Made by a program: the position numbers and the translations under genes. From JBAZDC01 sp041654595 (GTDB taxonomy: Bacteria; Pseudomonadota; Gammaproteobacteria; Burkholderiales; Burkholderiaceae_B): 49,975 nt of DNA. Below the pieces are notes generated by a model that did no database searches, was not told the DNA's origin, and saw nothing but the letters and a program-made list of their open reading frames with translations. Below, one piece after another: positions 43,704 to 49,975 of this stretch (position 1 is its first letter; the number at the start of each line of letters is the position of its first letter). The DNA lies in contig CAZKBT010000021.1 of assembly GCA_964551305.1 (NCBI GenBank), positions 1 to 49,975 on the forward strand, read 5' to 3'.

Positions 43704-45034
43704 GACAGTACCCCGGCAGCCACTTTGCGCATCGCGTGGATAATGTCGTCGACGTCTTGCTGCGTCAAGGTAGAAGCGATGGCCAGCAGTGCGCCGCGAG
43801 CGTGCAGGTCATCGCAGTTAGGCAACGTTCCTTTTGTGTATGTATAGTCTTGCGCAAACGCATTGGCGGGATGCGACCAGGGAAATCCGTCACGGCTGTT
43901 GGAGCGGCGATGAACCAGGCTGGGGATGTTCGAATACCAGTGCAAGCCCCATTCCCTCATGGTTATGCAGGTCAGGCTACCTTCCGGCCCGCGTATGCCT
44001 TCAGCGCGCAGCGCTTGAACGAAGCGGGTTGCGCGGGCTTCGTCGGGCAATATCATGAGCAGGAAGGGTCCGGAATCCCCGGATGGGTCTGGTACGCGCC
44101 TGAAGATCAAACCCGGCGTACTTTGCAGCGCGGTGCGAATTTGCCATTTTGCCTCGCGCATGGCTGTTGTAATGCGGGATAGCTTGCGTAACTGCGCAAG
44201 AGCCATCGCGCCGGCCAGCTCCGACATGCGCGCGCCCACTCCCCAAAGCTGGATGTTTTCATCACTCGTATCCAGGCGGCCGGCCGCGGTCCGAGGGTAG
44301 CCCAAGTCGTGCAGCGCGACCACACGCTTGAACAAGGTGTCGTCTTCGCAGACGATCATGCCGCCGTCACCGGACGTCATGTTCTTGTTGAGCTGAAAAC
44401 TGAAGATGCCGATGTCGCCGTGCCGCCCTACGGGCGTGCCCTGGAAGCTGGCTCCCGCTGTCTGGGCGCAGTCTTCGATCAGCGCAATTTTTCGGCGGCG
44501 GCAGATTTCGGCAATGTCGGCCAGCCGTCCCGGCGCTCCGCTCATGTGTACGCAAAGCACGGCCCGTGTGTGCGAGCCGATTTTGCGCTCCAGGTCATCG
44601 GGATCGATGCAGAAGGTGTCATCGATGTCCACCAGCCGTGGCATGGCGCCGCTGCGAACGACGGCCGACACGCAGCTGACCCATAGGTAGCCGGGAACAA
44701 GAATCTCGTCTCCTGGTCCTATGTCCAGAGCGGCTATGGCGATTCCCAGCGCCGCTGTTCCGGACGATACGGCCAAGGCATGACGGTGCCCGAACATATC
44801 TCGCCATTCTTGTTCGAAGGTATCCACCATGTGCTGCGAGTCCAGACCATAGAATCGGAATGGACTTTTTGCGCGTAGCACCTGGTCCACCAGGGCGCGC
44901 TCGGTTTCGTCTATCCAGTGAGCGCCCGGGAGTTCCCATGGAAGAGGCTCGGTGCGGATCGGCATACCACCTTCAATGGCCAGTTTATTGTCTGCGTGAT
45001 GCAGCGGCGCAGTTCCGGTAGACAGCGTTTTCAT
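43700..45034 (-). CDS. DegT/DnrJ/EryC1-type PLP aminotransferase
   Basis: A 444-residue sugar-aminotransferase-type enzyme. It shows LAVSSGTAALGIAIAAL, IEDCAQTAGASFQG and the Schiff-base lysine in SFQLNKNMTSGDGG. The start LAIEGGMPIRTEPLPWEL resembles cyclitol aminotransferases of the StsC kind. The open frame reaches 45130, but GAGAGG lies six bases before the ATG at 45034. It is the first gene of an overlapping trio with a sugar porter and a GMC dehydrogenase. It may add or remove the amino group of a keto-sugar or keto-cyclitol made by the GMC enzyme; the direction and substrate are inference. Confidence 0.87.
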   Translation of the reverse strand: MKTLSTGTAPLHHADNKLAIEGGMPIRTEPLPWELPGAHWIDETERALVDQVLRAKSPFRFYGLDSQHMVDTFEQEWRDMFGHRHALAVSSGTAALGIAIAALDIGPGDEILVPGYLWVSCVSAVVRSGAMPRLVDIDDTFCIDPDDLERKIGSHTRAVLCVHMSGAPGRLADIAEICRRRKIALIEDCAQTAGASFQGTPVGRHGDIGIFSFQLNKNMTSGDGGMIVCEDDTLFKRVVALHDLGYPRTAAGRLDTSDENIQLWGVGARMSELAGAMALAQLRKLSRITTAMREAKWQIRTALQSTPGLIFRRVPDPSGDSGPFLLMILPDEARATRFVQALRAEGIRGPEGSLTCITMREWGLHWYSNIPSLVHRRSNSRDGFPWSHPANAFAQDYTYTKGTLPNCDDLHARGALLAIASTLTQQDVDDIIHAMRKVAAGVLS

Positions 45035-45295
45035 TATTTGCCTCTCTGTGGTTAATGGAGGATGCGTCGGTTCAGCCTGATCAGAGAAAAATCTTTTATT
45101 ATCAATTGGTTGATTGTTTTTAAGGGGCAACTTGGCTATGTTGCCAGGAATATATTGTAAAATTCAAAAGTAATAAAAAGAAATAATTTTTGCTAGGTTT
45201 TTCCCCTTATGGCCAGTGTTACGTGGCTACGGTGATCGCCCTAGCGTTAAAAGCAAGCCTGTTTCGGGCATACAAGTAAATCGTGGGGGCTTCCT
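45035..45295. promoter_or_regulatory. AT-rich divergent control region with two dyads
   Basis: This gap is clearly richer in A and T than its surroundings. ATCAA (45101-45105)/TTGAT (45110-45114) and GGCAAC (45126-45131)/GTTGCC (45140-45145) are perfect inverted repeats, candidate operators for the divergent DegT and sugar-porter genes. I see no gene in it. No regulator is encoded next to this locus, so the acting protein is unknown. Confidence 0.4.
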
Positions 45296-46654
45296 TTGGC
45301 GAGGGCGACATCGATCTGGAACGTGGCTTTCCTGGTATGTTGTGCCGGGATTTCCTTTGGCTACGGCATCGCCTCGATCGCTGGTGTGCTCCAAACTTTA
45401 CAGAAGCTGTTCGCACTGGACTTGCGGGCGGAGCAAGGCTTGGTTTTCGTGTTGGTGATAGCTTGCTTTGCCGGCGCCGCCGGCGCGGGGTCGTTGTCCG
45501 CACGGCTCGGCCGCAGGCCGGTCGTGGGCTTTGCGTCGTTGCTGGCGGCAGTGGCTTATCTCGTTATTGTTTCTGCGCCGGCGTATGCGGGCCTGGTGGC
45601 GGCTCGGGCGCTTGCGGGCGTATCCATCGGCCTGTTGTCCACCGTGGCGCCGATGTATGCGGCCGAGATATCAAGCTCTCAGCAGCGCGGCGCAATGGTT
45701 GGTTTGTTCCAGCTGGCGGTGACCGGCGGTATTCTGATGGCCTATGGCGCTTCGTTGATATGGAGTGAGCCCGCCCAGTGGAATATCGTGCTGGGAGGGG
45801 CGATCGTACCGACGGTGTTGTTGATGGCGGCCTTGGCGGCTTTACCTGAAAGCCCCCGCTGGTTGGCTGGCCGAGGCAGGCTGCAACAGGCGAACCTCGC
45901 CGCCGCGCGCCTGGGCTTGATGTCGCAATGGGCCGACATTGCCGCGGCAAGTTCCGCTCGTGCCGGCATACGCCAGCCGTACGGCACGCTTTTGCGTCAA
46001 GGCCGTGTGACCGGCGTGCTCGTGTTGTGCAGCACCTTGTTCATTCTGCAGAATTTGAGCGGCATAGACGGTATTTTGTATTATGCGCCGCGCATTTTCC
46101 ACGATCTTGGTTTTTCCGAGAGTAAGGCGGCGCTGGTGGCGACATTTGGCCTTGGGCTGGCCAATTTCCTGGCGACGCTGATTGGCGTGATGGCTATCGA
46201 CCGGTTGGGGCGTCGACCGCTCCTGATCGGCGGCTCGCTTATCATGACCATCGGGCTGGCTGCGGTCGTGGCGGCGGCGCTTTATGAATGGCCTTGGCTG
46301 GGGCTTTCAGGCTTGTGTCTTTACATTGTGGCGTTCGCCGTCAGCCTGGGGCCTTTGCCTTACGTGCTGATGTCGGAGCTATTTCCGTTGGCCATCCGCG
46401 AACAAGGGATGGCGCTGGCGTCGGCGGTGTGTTGGCTGTTCAATGCCTTGATTGCGTGGACATTTCTTTCGTTGGTCGCGTGGCTTGGGCTTGCCTTCAC
46501 AATTTCGATGTTTGCGTTCGTTTGCCTGGTTTCCTTGTTGATAAGCGTGTACTTCGTTCCGGAGACTCGTCGGATCAGCCTTGAGCAGATCGAGGCGAAC
46601 GTTCTGGCAGGCAAGCCTTTGCGATGGGTCGGCCGGCAGCCAGGGATCGAATAA
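45296..46654 (+). CDS. MFS sugar porter
   Basis: A 452-residue, 12-helix major-facilitator sugar porter with SARLGRRPV, PRWLAGRGR, LQNLSGIDGILYYAP, DRLGRRPL and VPETRRISLEQIEANV. It starts at TTG 45296 with GTGGGGG a few bases upstream; no ATG gives a full first helix. It is divergent from the DegT trio and, unlike the other porter, ends normally without an extension. Two porters of one family facing each other suggest related substrates or uptake plus export. Confidence 0.89.
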   Translation: MARATSIWNVAFLVCCAGISFGYGIASIAGVLQTLQKLFALDLRAEQGLVFVLVIACFAGAAGAGSLSARLGRRPVVGFASLLAAVAYLVIVSAPAYAGLVAARALAGVSIGLLSTVAPMYAAEISSSQQRGAMVGLFQLAVTGGILMAYGASLIWSEPAQWNIVLGGAIVPTVLLMAALAALPESPRWLAGRGRLQQANLAAARLGLMSQWADIAAASSARAGIRQPYGTLLRQGRVTGVLVLCSTLFILQNLSGIDGILYYAPRIFHDLGFSESKAALVATFGLGLANFLATLIGVMAIDRLGRRPLLIGGSLIMTIGLAAVVAAALYEWPWLGLSGLCLYIVAFAVSLGPLPYVLMSELFPLAIREQGMALASAVCWLFNALIAWTFLSLVAWLGLAFTISMFAFVCLVSLLISVYFVPETRRISLEQIEANVLAGKPLRWVGRQPGIE

Positions 46655-46735
46655 GAACGCGCCGCTCCCAGGCATGGGGACCTGGTGCGGCTGGTGCCAG
46701 ACCCGCATGGAATGTCCAGCGGGCTTAGGCCGCGT

Positions 46736-47734
46736 CTATTTGATCTCTATGTCCAGCGCCTGGCCCAGCTGTCGATAGAAGTTGAACTGTTGTTCGACGA
46801 ACTCGCGCGAGGCGTCGGGCGACAGGATCCGGGGAATGGAACCGGCGCCTTCGACCGTCTTGACCCATTGCGGATTGGTCGACAGGTAAGCAAGGTTCTC
46901 GCGCCAGTAGGCGACCACGTCCTGCGGCAGGTTCGGCGGGCCGTACAGGGCGCTCCAGCCGTTCACGTCTTCCAGCTTCTTGTGGCCGACTTCCCCGGGT
47001 GTGGGCACGTCGGGCAGATCGGCCAGTCTTTCGGGCGAGGTCGTCACCAGCGCGCGTAGACGGCCGGCCTGGATGTTGCCCAGCAGTGATGCCAGGTTGT
47101 TGCACATGAAATCCACTTCCTTGGACAACAGGGCCGTCGTGGCGTCCGCTCCGCCCTTATAAGGAATTTCCACGGCGGCGGTCTTGGGCAGGTCGGCGGA
47201 CGACAGCAAGGTCTGCGCGGCCAGGTTCAAAGCCGTGGCGGGGCCCGTGGTGGCATAGTTCAGTTTGCCGGGACGTTCTTTTATTTCCTTGAGCAGGCTG
47301 TCCAGCGTGGTGTGGGCAGACTCGCCGTGAACGGCGCATACCATGGGGTTCAGATCCAGTTTTCCCAGTATGGTGAAATCACCCCATTTGTACGAAAGAC
47401 CGGGCTGCAGGGCCGGCAGGATGGCCTGCGATCCGACCCGGCCCAGCAGAAGTGTATAGCCGTCCGGCGCCGCGTCACGCACGAACTGCGATCCGATCGC
47501 GCCGCCGGCGCCGCCTTTGTTGAGGATGACCAGAGGTTGGGTCACTTTGTCCCGCAGATTGGCCGACAGTGTGCGCGCGGCGACGTCGGCGTCGCCCCCC
47601 GCGCTGTAGGGAACGACCACCGTGACGGGGCGTTCGGGGTAGCTCGCGCCATGCGCGGGCAGCCATGCCAGGGCCAAGCCCGACAGTGCGAGGGAACAGA
47701 GTGTGCGCAAGCGCCGGGGTGAAGCATGCTGCAT
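46736..47734 (-). CDS. Bug-type tripartite tricarboxylate receptor
   Basis: A 332-residue periplasmic solute-binding protein of the Bug/TctC family with signal peptide (start MQHASPRRLRTLCSLALSGL, processing near AHGAS) and the family start YPERPVTVVVPYSAGGDADVAAR. Two conserved Pro/Gly-rich ligand loops (APDGYTLLLGR, PYKGGADATTALL) are present. No TctA or TctB membrane gene is in the window, so this is an orphan receptor, common in Bordetella-type genomes. It lies 84 bases downstream of a second Bug gene, probably in one transcript. An imperfect inverted repeat follows at 46686-46707. Confidence 0.92.
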   Translation of the reverse strand: MQHASPRRLRTLCSLALSGLALAWLPAHGASYPERPVTVVVPYSAGGDADVAARTLSANLRDKVTQPLVILNKGGAGGAIGSQFVRDAAPDGYTLLLGRVGSQAILPALQPGLSYKWGDFTILGKLDLNPMVCAVHGESAHTTLDSLLKEIKERPGKLNYATTGPATALNLAAQTLLSSADLPKTAAVEIPYKGGADATTALLSKEVDFMCNNLASLLGNIQAGRLRALVTTSPERLADLPDVPTPGEVGHKKLEDVNGWSALYGPPNLPQDVVAYWRENLAYLSTNPQWVKTVEGAGSIPRILSPDASREFVEQQFNFYRQLGQALDIEIK

Positions 47735-47818
47735 GTTGGTGTCTCCTGATTATTGTGACCGCCGCCCCACGGGTTTATGGACAGTGGATGAAGGCGGGAA
47801 GGCGGACGGGTTTTCTAG

Positions 47819-48826
47819 TTAGTTGGCTCGAATCCGGCGGCGCTCCACCAGCTGTTTCGACTGGGCGGATTCTTCGGTGATGGCTTGCGCCAGGGCTTCG
47901 GCCGTGGTTGGAGAAGGTTGCACGCCCAGGTCCTGGAATGTGGTCTGGATCTCCGGTTTTTTCAGGACGGCGTGCAGATCGCTCTGAATCTTCCGTACGA
48001 CGTCGGGAGGGGTTCCGGCGGGCGCGACGAGCGCAAACCATCCTTGTACGGAAAAGCCGGGCAGGCCGCTTTCGGCGGCTGTGGGCAGGTCGGGCAGCAT
48101 GGGCGAACGCTCCTGGCCCGTGACCGCCAGGCCTTTTACGCGCTTGCCATTGATGAGCGGGACCGCGGCCGCGATGTTGCCGACGACCAATTGCACGTGG
48201 CCGGCCATCAAGTCCGCGTTGGCGGCGCTTTCGCCTTTGTACGGCACGTGCGTGATGTCGATCCGGGCGTGATCGGCGAGCGCCTCGCCCGCCATATGGG
48301 TTTGGCTGCCCACGCCGGCCGAACCGAAATTGACGGCCTTGGGGTTTTTCTTGGCGTAGGCGATCAGTTCTTCCAGCGAATCGACAGGCAGGTCGGGACT
48401 GACGCTGATGGCCATCGGACCGGTCGCGACGTTGCTGATCAGGCTGAAGTCCTTGAGGGAATACGGCACGCTGGAGTAGATGTGCGGATTGACGGTGAAC
48501 ATGCTTCCCGACACGAGCAGCAGCGTGTAGCCGTCCGGCTGCGATTTGACCAGCGCTTCGGCGCCGACGATGCCGCCGGCTCCCGTCCTGTTTTCAACCA
48601 CGACCGTTTGGCCCCATAGCTCGCTGAGGTCTTTGGCGATGATGCGCCCGATGGCATCGGTGGCGCCGCCGGCGGTGAAGGGCACGATGAGTTTGATTTG
48701 CCGGGCGGGCCAGGCGGAGCCGGCGTGCGCGGCCAGGCTCCAACAGGCCACCCATGCGGTAAGCAGGCCGATTAGCCAGTTTCTGACGGAAAAGACGTGC
48801 CTCATGAGGTAAAACAAGTGCTTCAT
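47819..48826 (-). CDS. Bug-type tripartite tricarboxylate receptor
   Basis: A second Bug/TctC receptor, 335 residues, with a long basic signal region (MKHLFYLMRHVFSVRNW...) ending near AAHAGS and the mature start WPARQIKLIVPFTAGGATDAIGR. Ligand loops QPDGYTLLLVSGS and PYKGESAANADLM are present. The frame allows ATG 48841, but GGAG lies nine bases before ATG 48826 and nothing before the other, so 48826 is chosen. It precedes the other Bug gene and is divergent from a LysR gene that probably controls it. The ligand, typically a carboxylate, is unknown. Confidence 0.91.
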   Translation of the reverse strand: MKHLFYLMRHVFSVRNWLIGLLTAWVACWSLAAHAGSAWPARQIKLIVPFTAGGATDAIGRIIAKDLSELWGQTVVVENRTGAGGIVGAEALVKSQPDGYTLLLVSGSMFTVNPHIYSSVPYSLKDFSLISNVATGPMAISVSPDLPVDSLEELIAYAKKNPKAVNFGSAGVGSQTHMAGEALADHARIDITHVPYKGESAANADLMAGHVQLVVGNIAAAVPLINGKRVKGLAVTGQERSPMLPDLPTAAESGLPGFSVQGWFALVAPAGTPPDVVRKIQSDLHAVLKKPEIQTTFQDLGVQPSPTTAEALAQAITEESAQSKQLVERRRIRAN

Positions 48827-49082
48827 AGTATGGTTCTCCATCCGTGATGCATCAATTATTTTTTACGGCTATGGCGCTGTCCTTTGGTGCTGGCGTCCTG
48901 TGTGGACGAGACCGTGCAGCCTGGGGGGGCGTCCTGTTCCGAGGCTTGCAAGCCGCATGACGCAAGCACATGCCCGATCTTGCGAGAAAAGTGTATGTGC
49001 TTGAAGTGTTATTGGAAAGCGAGTAATTTTCGTCGTGAGATAAAGAAAAACTAAATCCTTCCCCTTGCAGGAGACGATGATC
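48827..49082. other. Divergent intergenic region, Bug/LysR
   Basis: About 255 bases with no gene I can support. GCTTGCAAGC (48944-48953) is a perfect palindrome, and CTTGC (48945-48949) repeats inverted as GCAAG (48962-48966), a spacing compatible with a LysR box. TTA...TAA also flank 49012-49028. AGGAG at 49069-49073 is the ribosome site of the LysR gene. Confidence 0.3.
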
Positions 49083-49975
49083 ATGTCTTCTATCCGCATC
49101 ATGAAAACCTTTCTTGCCGTTGTCAGGCACGGCTCTTTCGCCAGGGCGGGAAAGCATATCGGCTTGACGCCGGCGGCGGTCGGCTTGCAGATGCGCGCGC
49201 TCGAAGAAGAACTGCGTTGCCGGTTGTTCGATCGCGGACCGAGCAATGTGGTGCTCAACCCTGCCGCGAGGGCGATGGTCCCGCAATTCGAGGAAATCAT
49301 CCGGCGTTACGAGTCCTTGTCCGGCGCCGCCGATTCGCACGGCTTGTCCGGCGCGGTCGTCATGGGCGCGTTGGTGTCCGCGCTGATGGGCAGGTTTTCG
49401 GATGCGTTGTGGATGATCAAGCAGCAACACCCGAATCTGGACGTGCGCCTGTTCGCGGGACTGTCCAACGATTTCATGTTCAAGGTCGAGCAGGGTGAGC
49501 TGGATGCCGCCGTGGTGACGCAGCCGCCTCGGGCATTGGCGCGCAACATCATTTGGACCAAGCTGTATTCCGAGCCGCTCATCCTGATCGTGCCGCGCCG
49601 GCCGCATTTCGATCTGCCCAAGCAGCCCAGGGACATGCTTCGGCACGCGCCGCTGCTACGGTTCGATTCGAATACCTGGACCGGCGTGCTGGTCGAGGAA
49701 TTCATTCGCCGCTGCGATGTCCAGGTCCGAGTGGACATGGAGTTGAACTCGGTGGAGGCGATCATCGAGCTCGTGCGGCAGGGAATGGGAATTTCCATCG
49801 TGCCGCGCTTGGCCAACGTGGATTGGCATCGCGATCACGCCCTGCATATCGTGGATATGCCGAAAATCGGCGTGCATCGCAATGTGGGCCTGATCGAGCG
49901 CCGGGAGCATGCCCGGATGCGTTTCACCGACGTGATCAAGGCGTATTTCGATGCCGACGCGCAAATTAAATTCAA
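49083..49975 (+). CDS. LysR-family regulator (3' end cut by window)
   Basis: The frame from ATG 49083 gives MSSIRIMKTFLAVVRHGSFA and a LysR helix-turn-helix (ARAGKHIGLTPAAVGLQMRALEEEL), then an effector domain. It is still open at the window end after about 297 residues, so only the last few residues are missing. AGGAG is nine bases before 49083; ATG 49077 is only three bases from it and less likely. It is divergent from two Bug receptor genes, which are the likely targets. The turn motif TPAAVGLQM replaces the more usual SQPAVS-type recognition stretch. Confidence 0.87.
   Translation, partial: MSSIRIMKTFLAVVRHGSFARAGKHIGLTPAAVGLQMRALEEELRCRLFDRGPSNVVLNPAARAMVPQFEEIIRRYESLSGAADSHGLSGAVVMGALVSALMGRFSDALWMIKQQHPNLDVRLFAGLSNDFMFKVEQGELDAAVVTQPPRALARNIIWTKLYSEPLILIVPRRPHFDLPKQPRDMLRHAPLLRFDSNTWTGVLVEEFIRRCDVQVRVDMELNSVEAIIELVRQGMGISIVPRLANVDWHRDHALHIVDMPKIGVHRNVGLIERREHARMRFTDVIKAYFDADAQIKF

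Noticed and set aside
40349..46654. Genomic island with integrase or insertion sequence borders
   Set aside because: No transposase, integrase, tRNA end or direct-repeat border was seen. Only the AT-rich gap hints at transfer.

Overview
The window is a high-GC, gene-dense stretch of a betaproteobacterial chromosome, most likely from Alcaligenaceae (Bordetella/Achromobacter relatives). That reading rests on the dnaN-gyrB order next to the replication origin (dnaA would lie just left of base 1), the orphan Bug-type receptors of the tripartite tricarboxylate family, and the density of solute transporters with catabolic genes. I see no tRNA, rRNA, insertion sequence, prophage or CRISPR array. The placement is inferred from gene content, not from a database search.

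Left end (1-5.4 kb): dnaN and gyrB form a replication pair closed by a strong intrinsic terminator. A beta-carbonic anhydrase and an IclR-type regulator follow on the minus strand. The IclR gene is divergent from a long plus-strand run (5.6-13.75 kb): a polyamine-type ABC importer (ATPase, binding protein, two permeases), a small protein, a large N,N-dimethylformamidase-like protein, a PuuB/DadA-like FAD amine oxidase and a cupin. I read this as one inducible operon for import and cleavage of an unidentified amide or amine. It is my main candidate for an undescribed pathway.

Middle (13.8-26.4 kb): tag and dinB (DNA repair; dinB has a clear LexA box), a MOSC-domain protein and an argD-like aminotransferase. 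Then comes a GntR/FadR-type regulator with twin operators, followed by a ThDP enzyme and an M20-type amidohydrolase. After these lie malate synthase G, pterin carbinolamine dehydratase and AMP nucleosidase.

26.5-38 kb is a dense organic-acid/amino-acid catabolic region. It holds a GntR regulator behind a perfect palindrome, a class IV aminotransferase, a LysR regulator, an RraA-like aldolase/decarboxylase-family protein and a D-2-hydroxyacid dehydrogenase. Beyond a terminator lies a tight TRAP transporter (dctPQM) - pxpB - pxpC - aldehyde dehydrogenase - beta-hydroxyacid dehydrogenase series. A SET-domain protein with a lysine-rich tail and a stand-alone acetolactate-synthase-like enzyme follow.

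40.3-46.7 kb: three overlapping minus-strand genes encode a DegT-type PLP enzyme, a sugar porter with an unexplained ~120-residue C-terminal extension, and a GMC dehydrogenase with an iron-sulfur-type Cys motif. They face a second sugar porter across an AT-rich gap with two dyads. This looks like an uncharacterised sugar, amino-sugar or cyclitol system. The right end has two orphan Bug receptors and a divergent LysR regulator cut by the window edge.
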